Below are positions 26,857 to 35,939 of a DNA stretch of 64,000 bases, piece after piece. The position numbers and the translations under genes are program-made. Positions within the stretch are counted from its first letter, which is position 1; each line of letters opens with the position of its first letter. Source of the DNA: Segetibacter koreensis DSM 18137 (GTDB lineage: Bacteria; Bacteroidota; Bacteroidia; Chitinophagales; Chitinophagaceae); the NCBI RefSeq assembly GCF_000374045.1, contig NZ_KB893386.1, positions 62,001 to 126,000 of the forward strand, in the 5' to 3' direction. Below the pieces are notes generated by a model. That model saw only the letters and a list, made by a program, of their open reading frames with translations. It was not told the origin of the DNA and made no database searches.

Positions 26857-27942
26857 TTGCCGAAGAAATCTTATATTACAGTCCTCATTGCACCACTTGA
26901 CTGGGGTTTAGGCCACGCTACCCGCTGTATTCCCCTGATCAATCACTTGCTGCAATCGGGCTGCAAAGTAATAATTGCTGCCGAAGGATTACAGAAAAAA
27001 CTATTAAAAACAGAATTTCCAACTGTTATTTTTGTTAATATCCCTTGCTACAATATTAAATATACAAGAGTAAAACGATTTTTCTCTGTAAAAGTTGTGT
27101 TGCAACTGCCGAAAATCTTTATAACTATTTTACGGGAGAAAAAATGGCTTGACCGATTTTTGCAAAATAACAAGGTAGACGCTATTATTTCTGATAACAG
27201 ATTTGGCCTTTTTCACCGTAAAGTTACATCAGTTTTTATTACACATCAGTTACTCGTAAAGGCTCCTTTTATATTATTTGAAAAAATTATTCAAAAAATT
27301 AATTATGGATATATAAATAGGTTTTCTGCATGCTGGGTGCCGGACGAAAAAGGAAGTACAAACCTTGCTGGAGTTCTGTCTCATCCGGAAAAGCTTCCCC
27401 AAATAAAGGTAAACTACATAGGTGGAATAAGCCGTTTGGAAAGACAGGATGAAGTAGCAAAAAAATATGACGTTCTTATTATCTTGTCGGGACCGGAGCC
27501 TCAAAGAACATTGCTGGAAACAAAGTTGCTTAAACAACTGGTAGATTTTAAAGGGAAAGCATTGCTTGTGAGAGGTTTGCCGGGATTTTCAGAGTCTTTA
27601 TCAGGTACAATGCATTTGAAAATTCAAAATCATTTGCCTGCAAAAGATCTTGAAACTGCTATTAATGAGAGTGAATATATAATTAGCCGAAGTGGCTATA
27701 CAACAGTGATGGATCTTTGCAAGCTTAAGAAAAAGTCTATTTTAATTCCCACCCCTGGGCAGACGGAGCAGGAATACCTGGCTGCGCATCTACAAAAGCA
27801 AGGTTGGTGCGTGGCTGCCTCACAAGAAAATTTTTCTTTGCAGAAATCTTTGCAGAAAGCGCAAAAGTTTAATTACCAACTTCCCGATCTGAAAATGGAG
27901 GCTTATAAAGAAATATTAGATGATTTTTTAAAGTCAATTTAA
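26857..27942 (+). CDS. GT28-like glycosyltransferase (MurG-type fold)
   Basis: Two-domain GT-B glycosyltransferase. The N-terminal half carries APLDWGLGHATRCIPLINHL, and the C-terminal half IILSGPEPQRTLLE and ISRSGYTTVMDLC with LIPTPGQTEQEYLAAHL, as in the GT28 C-terminal domain. Homology begins at KKSYITVL, so a TTG start at 26857 (361 residues) is proposed; the frame is open upstream to 26659 but that part is poorly conserved in character. The acceptor and sugar are unknown. It is followed by a short hairpin ACCCTTT/AAAGGGT at about 28006-28023. Confidence 0.82.
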   Translation: MPKKSYITVLIAPLDWGLGHATRCIPLINHLLQSGCKVIIAAEGLQKKLLKTEFPTVIFVNIPCYNIKYTRVKRFFSVKVVLQLPKIFITILREKKWLDRFLQNNKVDAIISDNRFGLFHRKVTSVFITHQLLVKAPFILFEKIIQKINYGYINRFSACWVPDEKGSTNLAGVLSHPEKLPQIKVNYIGGISRLERQDEVAKKYDVLIILSGPEPQRTLLETKLLKQLVDFKGKALLVRGLPGFSESLSGTMHLKIQNHLPAKDLETAINESEYIISRSGYTTVMDLCKLKKKSILIPTPGQTEQEYLAAHLQKQGWCVAASQENFSLQKSLQKAQKFNYQLPDLKMEAYKEILDDFLKSI

Positions 27943-28065
27943 TTTGAAGCTTTAAAAATAAAAAGGTGGAAATATTCTGATTTTTATCAATTGCTGATGA
28001 AATTTACCCTTTTCCAAAGGGTTCTCAATTTGCCCTTGTTTTTTTTAAAAATTGGGAAATGCAAT

Positions 28066-28554
28066 TTACTCTGCCTTGGGATAGTCAAAAAACCAGAACT
28101 TTTTCTCTGCCGATATAAATTCTTTCCATTTTTTTCCATCTCCTTTTACTGCGAATACAGCACAGGTAGGCATATCATCAATTGTAAAGGAGGTAAGCTG
28201 ATTTGCAAAATTTGTTATGGCAGGATTATGAGAGAAAATAGCAACTGTTTTGAAGTTATCATCTAGGTCTTCGATAGCATTATAAAAGGCTTCTATTGTT
28301 GGCTCATATAAAGTTGGGACTGTAATAATGTCCTTTAACTTCATATCGTACTCTTCTGCAAAAAATACAGCAGTGGCTAAAGCTCTTTTGGCGGGACTGC
28401 TAATAAAACCATCAATTTTTATTTCCTTTTTTTTCAGCCTTTTAGCCATTGAAGGGGCATCGTGCTTTCCACGATGATTTAAAGGCCTGTCAAAATCATC
28501 TACATCAAGATCCCAACTGCTTTTAGCATGCCGAATAAGTAATAGTGATTTCAT
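28066..28554 (-). CDS. SixA-like phosphohistidine phosphatase
   Basis: Histidine-phosphatase superfamily member of 162 residues. The catalytic His lies in LLIRHAKSSW at the N-terminus; PLNHRGKHDA, SSPAKRALATA and the second catalytic His in IFSHNPAITNF agree with the SixA group. In E. coli SixA dephosphorylates a phosphohistidine protein. Whether the target here is similar is unknown. It lies between two minus-strand neighbours. Confidence 0.85.
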   Translation of the reverse strand: MKSLLLIRHAKSSWDLDVDDFDRPLNHRGKHDAPSMAKRLKKKEIKIDGFISSPAKRALATAVFFAEEYDMKLKDIITVPTLYEPTIEAFYNAIEDLDDNFKTVAIFSHNPAITNFANQLTSFTIDDMPTCAVFAVKGDGKKWKEFISAEKKFWFFDYPKAE

Positions 28555-28624
28555 AAGTTACTTTTAAGTGACTTTAGTGTAATCGAAGCCCAATGAAATC
28601 ATCTATAAAAAAATCCTGCCCAGG

Positions 28625-30472
28625 TTAATATCCTCTCATATTTTTTCCTTCCATATAATTTAAAAACGCCTTATTTACTACCTTATTTCCACCAGGTGTG
28701 GGATAATTGCCGGTGAAGTACCAATCTCCGGTATTGGTAGGGCAACTCGCGTGCAGATCTTCAATAGTCTGGTAAATAACTTCCACCGGAAAATCAATAT
28801 CTTCAGGAGTGATCAATTCTGCTATTTTTTGAGATATTTCTACAGTTGTGAATGGTTTATATACTTGTCTCACTACGTTTTCTGTATGTAACTGGTCTGC
28901 AGAATCCAGTTCTTTGCATCTTTCATACAACTCGTTAAGTAAGTTTCCCATCCCTCTTTCATTCAGTAATTCTACTGCTGCGCGAAAAGCAATAAAATCG
29001 CCTAGTTTGCTCATGTCAATCCCATAACAATCGGGATAACGGATTTGTGGAGCAGATGATACCACGATAATTTTTCTTGGTTCCAGTCGTGAAAGCATTT
29101 TTACAATACTTTGTTTTAGTGTAGTTCCACGTACAATCGAGTCGTCAATAACTACCAAAGTATCTTCCCCCTTAACTACAGTACCATAGGTGATATCGTA
29201 AACGTGCTGAACCATCTCATTGCGATTGGCATCTTCAGTTATAAATGTTCGCAGTTTTACATCTTTTATGGCAATTTTTTCCTGTCGTATTTTACGGTTT
29301 ATCATACCAGACAGCTTTTCTTCCGTTACATCGTTTCCCCAACTTAATATACGCTGTACTTTTATCTGGTTAAGGTAATCTTCCATTCCTTTACACATAC
29401 CGTAATAGGCGATTTCTGCCGTATTGGGTATATATGAAAAAATGGTATTCTTAAGATTATAGTTGATAGCCTCCAAAACAGTTTTACTGAGGTGATATCC
29501 CAAGGCGATTCTTTCACGATATATTTTTTCATCACTGCCCCTCGAAAAATAAATGCGTTCAAAACTACATGCCCTTCTTTCTTGTACATCTAGTACCTGT
29601 TGTACGGTAATTTCTCCGTGAGATGCAACAATCAAAGCATTTCCTGGCATTAACTCCTTTACTTCATTTTCACCTACGTTAAAAGTGGTTCTGATTGCAG
29701 CTCTTTCACTGGCAGCTACAACCACCTCATCATCCATATAATAGTAGGCAGGACGGATGCCGTTCGCATCTCTTAAAACAAAACTGTCACCGTTGCCCAA
29801 CAATCCCCCAATCGTAAAACCTCCATCAAAAAGCGACGCTGCTTTTTTTAATATACATCCAAGGTTTAATTTTCCAGGATTTTCTTCATCTTCTTTAACT
29901 ATATAATGATGAATAACCTCGAGCATAGCCGCGAGGTCACTTTGTTTTGAAAAATCGCCTGCGTCGAAATTAATATGTTTGAATAACTCATCAGTATTAA
30001 CCAGGTTGAAATTGCCGGCAAGGGCAAGGTTGCGGGCAGGAACCACGTTTCTTCTTATAAAAGGATGGCAAAAACTCGCATTATTTTTTCCCTGCGTTCC
30101 GTACCTGAGGTGGCCTAACAGCAACTCTCCTAAAAAAGGCAAATGCCCTTTTAAAAGGCCCGGATGAAGTTTTATGTCTGATTGGTATTTTTCAAGTTCA
30201 GTCACTTCTTTGCCTATAGTGGCAAATAAATCAGCTATCGGCTGGTTAGCTACACTTCGTATTCTATGAAGAAACGGATATCCGGGCTCAACATGTAATT
30301 TTACGGCAGCCATGCCAGCACCATCCTGGCCGCGGTTATGCTGCTTTTCCATTAACAGGTACAGTTTGTTTAAACCATACAGAACAGTGCCGTATTTTTG
30401 AAGATAATATGAAAAAGGCTTTCTCAAACGAATGAATGCCAGTCCGCATTCATGCTTTATTTCGTCGCTCAT
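28625..30472 (-). CDS. purF: amidophosphoribosyltransferase, long PurF-like form
   Basis: N-terminal nucleophile amidotransferase joined to a phosphoribosyltransferase. The nucleophile is Cys9 in HECGLAF, so an 8-residue propeptide would be removed. HNRGQDGAGM and GHLRYGTQGK are glutaminase motifs; the PRPP loop is LVVIDDSIVRGTTLK. At 615 residues it exceeds the usual 470-505, with extra sequence mainly in the glutaminase half (about 75-115 and 135-200). A long form of this kind is known in Bacteroidota. Whether it is the pathway enzyme or a second paralogue cannot be said from one window. Confidence 0.88.
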   Translation of the reverse strand: MSDEIKHECGLAFIRLRKPFSYYLQKYGTVLYGLNKLYLLMEKQHNRGQDGAGMAAVKLHVEPGYPFLHRIRSVANQPIADLFATIGKEVTELEKYQSDIKLHPGLLKGHLPFLGELLLGHLRYGTQGKNNASFCHPFIRRNVVPARNLALAGNFNLVNTDELFKHINFDAGDFSKQSDLAAMLEVIHHYIVKEDEENPGKLNLGCILKKAASLFDGGFTIGGLLGNGDSFVLRDANGIRPAYYYMDDEVVVAASERAAIRTTFNVGENEVKELMPGNALIVASHGEITVQQVLDVQERRACSFERIYFSRGSDEKIYRERIALGYHLSKTVLEAINYNLKNTIFSYIPNTAEIAYYGMCKGMEDYLNQIKVQRILSWGNDVTEEKLSGMINRKIRQEKIAIKDVKLRTFITEDANRNEMVQHVYDITYGTVVKGEDTLVVIDDSIVRGTTLKQSIVKMLSRLEPRKIIVVSSAPQIRYPDCYGIDMSKLGDFIAFRAAVELLNERGMGNLLNELYERCKELDSADQLHTENVVRQVYKPFTTVEISQKIAELITPEDIDFPVEVIYQTIEDLHASCPTNTGDWYFTGNYPTPGGNKVVNKAFLNYMEGKNMRGY

Positions 30473-30522
30473 GATATGTTTAAAAAAGAACGCAAGTTAC
30501 AACTACATCGTGAAAAATAAGG

Positions 30523-31080
30523 TTAATTAAGGTCTCTTAACTGCAGTCTTTCTGCAAGCCACAAAAATTCCGATACAAAATTGTGAATTGTATTTGAAAA
30601 TGATTGATCAATAAGGGTGCCCTCTTTATCGAATTTCTTGTCGACCTGGGGCGTCACAAGCATATAAGGGGATGGAACTCCAAACAATGCACATATTAAT
30701 AACTGCAATTGCTGGCTAGCCCGTATTCCGCCCAAAGAACCTGTAGACGCAGTTACAATACCAAATGCCTTGTGCATCTGTTTGGGAAAATGATCGAACA
30801 GGTTTTTCATAGATGGAGTATAACTTCCATTGTATTCCGGAGTTACAATTATAAAAGCGTTTGCTTCAAACATACGTTTTGCAAGTGGCTTATAATGCTG
30901 TGGTGTTTTTGCAACGGAAGAATAAACTTCTTCCTGCAAAGTAGGGAAATTCCATTCCCTCACATCAATTATATTAACATTGTGCGGCGTTTTTTCCTGC
31001 AGATTTTTTTGTAAAAACAAAGCTATTCTATATGTAACACTTTCCTGTCTTGGGCTTCCTGAAACTATCTCAATATTCAT
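30523..31080 (-). CDS. NADPH-dependent FMN reductase
   Basis: Flavodoxin-fold oxidoreductase of 185 residues. The FMN phosphate loop is VSGSPRQESVTYRIA at the N-terminus, and TPEYNGSYTPSMKNLFDH is the family signature. ASTGSLGGIRASQQL contacts the flavin. It is encoded on the same strand as the MarR-pirin-YceI-pirin cassette and 101 bp after its last gene. Azoreductase or quinone reductase activity is typical of the family. Confidence 0.85.
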   Translation of the reverse strand: MNIEIVSGSPRQESVTYRIALFLQKNLQEKTPHNVNIIDVREWNFPTLQEEVYSSVAKTPQHYKPLAKRMFEANAFIIVTPEYNGSYTPSMKNLFDHFPKQMHKAFGIVTASTGSLGGIRASQQLQLLICALFGVPSPYMLVTPQVDKKFDKEGTLIDQSFSNTIHNFVSEFLWLAERLQLRDLN

Positions 31081-31181
31081 TTTTATTCGTATGGCTAAAA
31101 TTGCTATGCAAGTAAAGAGCTGTTTAGAGAAAAGTAAACTTTTCGGCCGTTAGTATGCGAGCAGGGTTAACTCCAAATATC

Positions 31182-31892
31182 TTATTGATTGACTGGTGTC
31201 TCAATAACAATAAATTCGCTCTCTTGTTCTGCTTTTATTTCAAAAGAATTAGTGCCCCATATACCAATTGCATCTCTTTTAGTAAGAGTTTCACCATCAA
31301 TAGCAACAGAGCCTTCTAAAACAAATATATATATACATTTATTTGTTGCATTAAAAGAGTAGGTATATACCTGCCCTTGCTCAAACCACCCTAAACTCAG
31401 TGTAGCATTTTGATTGATCCAGCAATGTTCTGCACCTTCTTCACTACTAACAATCGTTTGAAGCGTATTCTTCCTTTTTTCTTTATTAAAAAGTCGTTTT
31501 TGATAGCGCGGAGAAATGTTCTGCAATTTGGGTTCTATCCAGATTTGTAAAAATTTCACCTCTTTGTCGCCTATATTATATTCTTCGTGCCGCAAGCCCG
31601 AACCAGCGCTCATGATCTGTACCCAATCCTTTTCTACAACCTCTGTATATCCAAGAGTGTCTTTGTGATTCATTTTTCCCTGTAGCATTACGCTTATTAT
31701 TTCCATATTTACATGTGCGTGAATGCCAAAGCCACCTCCCTTTTGAACTGTATCATCATTAAAAACTCTTAAAGTGCCAAAACCTTTCATTACAGGGTTT
31801 TGATAATTTGAAAAGCTAAACGAAAATTTGCTTAAAAGCCAGCCCAGATCTTTTGTACCCCGACCTGCAGCACGATGAATAACTTTTTCCAT
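31182..31892 (-). CDS. pirin family protein, copy 1
   Basis: Bicupin of 236 residues. The metal ligands of pirins are present: two His in FGIHAHVNMEI and His plus Glu in GLRHEEYN. The N-terminal GWLLSKFSFSFSNYQNP-like segment is also typical. The start codon overlaps the YceI stop (TAATG), so it is translationally coupled to that gene. It resembles copy 2 (32480-33187), and the two flank YceI. Quercetinase-like dioxygenase activity is known for some pirins; it is not proven here. Confidence 0.9.
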   Translation of the reverse strand: MEKVIHRAAGRGTKDLGWLLSKFSFSFSNYQNPVMKGFGTLRVFNDDTVQKGGGFGIHAHVNMEIISVMLQGKMNHKDTLGYTEVVEKDWVQIMSAGSGLRHEEYNIGDKEVKFLQIWIEPKLQNISPRYQKRLFNKEKRKNTLQTIVSSEEGAEHCWINQNATLSLGWFEQGQVYTYSFNATNKCIYIFVLEGSVAIDGETLTKRDAIGIWGTNSFEIKAEQESEFIVIETPVNQ

Positions 31893-32419
31893 TATGCTTG
31901 TTTTATCATTTCTACATTCAAAGCCAATTTTACATCATCTGCAACAACCAATCCACCTGCTTCGGTTACTGCGCTCCATTTTAGACCATATTCTTTACGA
32001 TTAATTTTTCCCGAAACCTCAAATCCCATTCTTTCCTGTCCCCATGGGTCTTTTGCGCTTCCGTTATATTCAACTTTTAATTCAACAGGTTTGGTAATAT
32101 CACGTATTGTAATGTCTCCGATCAGTTTGTATTCGTCCTCTCCAATTTTTTTAATGCTTGTAGATTTAAATATCATCTTAGGAAACTGCTCGGCATTAAA
32201 AAAGTCATCACTTTTAAGATGAGTATCTCTTTGCTCATTTTTAGTATCGACGCTATTAACGTCTGCCTCAAAAGTTACTTTCGCTGTTGTAAGATCATCT
32301 TCGTCAATCTCAAGAGTAGCATCAAATTTTTTAAAAATGCCTGTAACTGTTGAAATCATCAGGTGTTTTACCTTAAACATAATGTCTGAGTGATCCACAT
32401 CGATTTTGTAAGTTGCCAT
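31892..32419 (-). CDS. YceI family protein (lipocalin-like)
   Basis: Isoprenoid-binding lipocalin fold of 175 residues: YKIDVDHSDIMFKVKHLM at the N-terminus, FDATLEIDEDDLTTAKVTFEAD, LIGDITIRDITKPVELKVEY and FEVSGKINRKEYGLKW are family hallmarks. No signal peptide is visible, so it is likely cytosolic, unlike periplasmic E. coli YceI. It sits between two pirin genes and shares an overlapping stop/start with copy 1. Confidence 0.9.
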   Translation of the reverse strand: MATYKIDVDHSDIMFKVKHLMISTVTGIFKKFDATLEIDEDDLTTAKVTFEADVNSVDTKNEQRDTHLKSDDFFNAEQFPKMIFKSTSIKKIGEDEYKLIGDITIRDITKPVELKVEYNGSAKDPWGQERMGFEVSGKINRKEYGLKWSAVTEAGGLVVADDVKLALNVEMIKQA

Positions 32420-32479
32420 GATTATATTGTTTTTATAGATTGAGAAATAAATATTTTCTAAGTGTTTTTTTTATCACAA

Positions 32480-33187
32480 CTAATGCATCGGTACTTCTAT
32501 TAATAATATCTCTGCATTCGTATTTGCAGTTATATCAATTTTATCAATATCCCATATACCAATTGCATCTCTTTTAAATAATGATTGACCGTTTATTGTA
32601 ACATTTCCATCAATTACAAAGGCATAAACGCCATTGGTCGGCTTCTTTAATAAATAAGAAGTTGAAAAATCGTTTTGAAATTTTCCCAGTGAAAACCATG
32701 CATCCTGGTTTATCCATACTGCATTTGGATCGTCCGGAGCTACCACTGTTTGAAATTTGTCTAAGCGATCTTGTGGATTAAACGTTTTTTGGTCATACCT
32801 TGGCGCAATATTTCTTTTTTTCGGAATGATCCAGATTTGTAAAAAATTGGTTGTTTTATCTTTATAGTGATTGTATTCAGAATGCTTAATCCCAGTACCT
32901 GCACTCATAATCTGCACATCATTTTCGTTTATCACTGCATGAGTTCCTGTACTGTCTTTGTGCTCAATGGCACCTTTTAACGGTATGGATACTATTTCCA
33001 TATTGTCGTGAGGATGTGTTCCAAAACCTGATCCACCGGTAATAATATCGTCGTTGAGAACGCGTAGCATTCCAAAATGAACTTTTTCGGGATCATAATA
33101 ATTTCCAAAACTAAAAGAGTGATGACTATCTAACCATCCAAAACTTACATGACCTCTTCGGTCTGCACTATGCAATATTGTTTTCAT
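32480..33187 (-). CDS. pirin family protein, copy 2
   Basis: Pirin of 235 residues, with metal ligands in FGTHPHDNMEIVS (two His) and GIKHSEYN (His, Glu). Similar in length, order of motifs and C-terminus (FKRDAIGIWDIDKI) to copy 1, so an ancestral duplication is likely. It follows the MarR gene by 45 bp on the same strand and probably shares its transcript. Confidence 0.9.
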   Translation of the reverse strand: MKTILHSADRRGHVSFGWLDSHHSFSFGNYYDPEKVHFGMLRVLNDDIITGGSGFGTHPHDNMEIVSIPLKGAIEHKDSTGTHAVINENDVQIMSAGTGIKHSEYNHYKDKTTNFLQIWIIPKKRNIAPRYDQKTFNPQDRLDKFQTVVAPDDPNAVWINQDAWFSLGKFQNDFSTSYLLKKPTNGVYAFVIDGNVTINGQSLFKRDAIGIWDIDKIDITANTNAEILLIEVPMH

Positions 33188-33232
33188 ATTATTTGTTTAA
33201 ATTGTATAAACAGTAATTATTACCACAAACAT

Positions 33233-33688
33233 TTATTCGCTACCACGAATATTTTCCAACATTGTATTAAGTTTGATTGCATCGTCTTCGAGCAGATGAA
33301 GAGAATTGGTAAAAAGGTTATCAACCTTATTTGTTGCAGTCTGCAAAGCATCTAAACCAACATTTGTCAGGGTAATAACAGTTTCTCTCTTATCAATCAC
33401 TGATGTTGATCTTTCAACATAATTTTTTGCAACCAACCTGTCAACTATTCTCGGCACATTCGAACTTGGCTCTATCATTCTGTTGCCAATATCTTTTACA
33501 CACATAGCTTCGGGATGCTTTCCTTTCAATATTCTAAGCACGTTATACTGCTCGTGCGTTAAGCCAACCGCTTTTAATTCTTTGCTGACCATTGTTTTTA
33601 ACCACCATGCTGTGTACAAAATATTTAATCCTGCCTTATGTTTCTGGGAGGAAAACCTGGTCATTTTTAAAGCATCTTCAATTTTCAC
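33233..33688 (-). CDS. MarR-family transcriptional regulator
   Basis: Winged-helix regulator of about 150 residues: LTHEQYNVLRILKGKHPEAMCVKDIGNRMIEPSSNVPRIVDRLVAKNYVERSTSVIDKRETVITLT is a MarR DNA-binding domain (given here as its start LTHEQYNVLRIL and end RETVITLT). The GTG at 33688 gives the usual N-terminus MKIEDALKM; the predicted transcript start is at that codon, so an ATG at 33664 is the alternative. It leads the pirin-YceI-pirin genes and its promoter contains a palindrome, suggesting self-regulation. It is divergent from the ClC gene. Confidence 0.88.
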   Translation of the reverse strand: MKIEDALKMTRFSSQKHKAGLNILYTAWWLKTMVSKELKAVGLTHEQYNVLRILKGKHPEAMCVKDIGNRMIEPSSNVPRIVDRLVAKNYVERSTSVIDKRETVITLTNVGLDALQTATNKVDNLFTNSLHLLEDDAIKLNTMLENIRGSE

Positions 33689-33689
33689 A

Positions 33690-33715
33690 ATGCAAATATA
33701 TGTACATACATGCAT
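33690..33715. promoter_or_regulatory. candidate MarR operator
   Basis: Perfect 10-bp palindrome TATGTACATA (33699-33708) inside an outer ATGCA / TGCAT pair (33690-33694, 33711-33715). It lies in the spacer and over the -7 box of the marR promoter, where a bound repressor would block RNA polymerase. Confidence 0.55.
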
Positions 33716-33724
33716 TTTTGCAAA
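33693..33724 (-). promoter_or_regulatory. promoter of the marR gene
   Basis: On the minus strand TTTG (33724-33721), a 20-nt spacer and TATATTTG (33700-33693) match the Bacteroidota -33/-7 consensus exactly. Predicted start of transcription is near 33686. Confidence 0.75.
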
Positions 33725-33825
33725 TTTTTATTACTCTGTTTAGGATACCACACAAAGCATTGTTATTCTTAAAACCAGTATTCCTAATAATATAATTCTT
33801 ATCTCATCTATCCTTAATGATATAA

Positions 33826-33833
33826 TATCTTTG
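33826..33833 (+). promoter_or_regulatory. -7 box of the ClC gene (TATCTTTG)
   Basis: Exact TAnnTTTG, 31 bases before the ATG at 33865, predicting a leader of about 25 nt. -33 element not evident. Confidence 0.5.
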
Positions 33834-33864
33834 TTGTTCAATAAATAAGGCCCGGTCTTACCTG

Positions 33865-35649
33865 ATGAAGAACCTTAAATACATTTACCATTTACTTACA
33901 GAAAAGTTACGGTCGAGATTAAATAAGGCGCAATATGTAATTTATGTATCTACATTAGTTGGACTTGCCTCGGGATTAGTATCGGTGCTTCTAAAAAAGT
34001 TAGTTCACTATCTGCAACAATGGATAGAAGATATTCCCGCGCCGCCTACTTATCTTGTTTTTCCTGCAATAGGTCTCATACTTACTGTTTTTATTACTCA
34101 TCGTTTTTTCAGAGGTTCATTTAAAAGAGGTATAGGCATGGTGTTAAATGCTATAGCTCAAAAATCTTCATTTATCCCCCGCAGCCATACTTATTTACAT
34201 ATAATTACCAGCGCTATTACAGTAGGCGTAGGCGGATCAGTAGGATTAGAATCTCCGATTGTAGCGACAGGGTCAGCAATCGGCAGCAACATAGCGAGGG
34301 TAAATGAACTTTCTTACCGTGACAGGTCGCTAATGATTGCGTGTGGCGCTGCCGCTGGTATTGCCGCTGTATTCAATGCGCCGATTGCGGGAGTTATTTT
34401 TGCTATAGAAGTTTTGATGGTGGAATCCGTAGTAAGCTATTTTATTCCACTTATTATTTCTGCAGTAATTGGCGCGCTTTGTTCTAAAATAATATTGCAG
34501 GAAAGCTTTTTATTCAATTTCTTTTTAACACAAAGTTTCAATTACAAGTTTGTTCCTTACTATGTTTTGTTGGGTGTTTTGTGCGGCTTTATCGCTTTAT
34601 ATTACGCTAAAAGCTTTGGAAGTACAGAAAGATACATACATAAACTGGAGATAAACCCTTACTTAAAAGCTTTTCTTGGAGGCTTTGGATTATTGATATT
34701 ATGCTACACTCTTCCGCCATTGTTTGGCGAAGGATATGTGAGTATAAAAAAAGTAGCAACCGGAGAAATAGAACGTACCACTCAAAAGTCTTATCTTTTT
34801 GCTTATGCGGGGCAAACGTGGACATTGCTAATATTTGCGATAAGCGTAGTTTTTTTAAAACCGGTTGCAGCAGGTATTACAATAGGCTCTGGTGGTAACG
34901 GTGGCAATTTTGCCCCTTCTTTGTTTGTAGGCTCTTTTCTCGGTTTTGCTTTTTCCCGCCTGTTTAATAGTTTTGGCTGGACTCAAATTCCTGAGGGAAA
35001 TTTTAGCCTTGCTGCGATGGCAGGGGTATTAAGCGGCGTTATGTATTGCCCATTAACAGCTATTTTCTTAATTGCCGAAATAACCAACGGCTACGAATTA
35101 TTTATTCCGCTTATGATTGTCTCGTCCTTATCTTATTCTATTGTAAAGCATTTTGAACCATACTCAATGGAGACTAAGCTGCTTGCGCTGAGAGGTGAAA
35201 TATTTACTCACAAAAAAGAGCAAAACATCTTAAGCACTATTTCTTTAAAGGAAATGCTTACTGACAGTCTTAAAACCATATCCATTAACAGTACCCTTGC
35301 CGATCTGATCACGCTTATGAGTGACAGCAATTCAACAGTTTTTGCTGTTCACGATGAGCAGGACAATTTTGCCGGTATTATTGAGTTAAATGACGTAAAA
35401 AACCTGATCTTAGGCAAAGATATACAGCCGCAAATGTTAATTGCCAACCTGGTGAAACAGCCCAAGGAGGTTATTTATTACAAGGACCCGATGCCCAAGG
35501 TTATGCAGAAGTTTGACAGCACTAACAGCTGGAATTTGCCTGTGCTTGACGCTGAAAATAAATTTATGGGGTTTATTTCCAAATCAAAACTCTTCAATCG
35601 TTATCGCGAAATTTTAGCTGAGCATAGTGATTTGTATGAGGAAGTGTAA
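33865..35649 (+). CDS. ClC-family chloride channel or Cl-/H+ exchanger with CBS domains
   Basis: Membrane protein of 594 residues. The ClC pore motifs are GGSVGLESPIVATGSAIGSN (gating Glu in GLESP), NAPIAGVIFAIEVL and GSGGNGGNFAPSLFVG, with GVMYCPLTAIFLI later. The last 140 residues form a pair of CBS domains (from LKEMLTDSLKTISIN). Channel versus antiporter cannot be told by eye. It has its own promoter and is divergent from marR. Confidence 0.93.
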   Translation: MKNLKYIYHLLTEKLRSRLNKAQYVIYVSTLVGLASGLVSVLLKKLVHYLQQWIEDIPAPPTYLVFPAIGLILTVFITHRFFRGSFKRGIGMVLNAIAQKSSFIPRSHTYLHIITSAITVGVGGSVGLESPIVATGSAIGSNIARVNELSYRDRSLMIACGAAAGIAAVFNAPIAGVIFAIEVLMVESVVSYFIPLIISAVIGALCSKIILQESFLFNFFLTQSFNYKFVPYYVLLGVLCGFIALYYAKSFGSTERYIHKLEINPYLKAFLGGFGLLILCYTLPPLFGEGYVSIKKVATGEIERTTQKSYLFAYAGQTWTLLIFAISVVFLKPVAAGITIGSGGNGGNFAPSLFVGSFLGFAFSRLFNSFGWTQIPEGNFSLAAMAGVLSGVMYCPLTAIFLIAEITNGYELFIPLMIVSSLSYSIVKHFEPYSMETKLLALRGEIFTHKKEQNILSTISLKEMLTDSLKTISINSTLADLITLMSDSNSTVFAVHDEQDNFAGIIELNDVKNLILGKDIQPQMLIANLVKQPKEVIYYKDPMPKVMQKFDSTNSWNLPVLDAENKFMGFISKSKLFNRYREILAEHSDLYEEV

Positions 35650-35939
35650 GTTGGTTTATTCCAAAATAAATCCTTTTATACATACTATTTCTACTTCTAT
35701 ACTTTATCTTATTCAAACTTATAATAACAAAAACCTGCTTTAGCTTTTTCGATTTTTTTTAAATTAATACAAATATTCTTTGTTTTCTCTAAATTTCTAA
35801 TCTCAATATAAATATAACCAGTGAAATAATTATTCTTAAAAGACCTGCTTTTTATTTCTTCATTATATTCCTCTTAAACATTGTACGATTATTACTTTTA
35901 CTGAAAACTTTCAGCACCGGTTACAATAAAACATCATGT

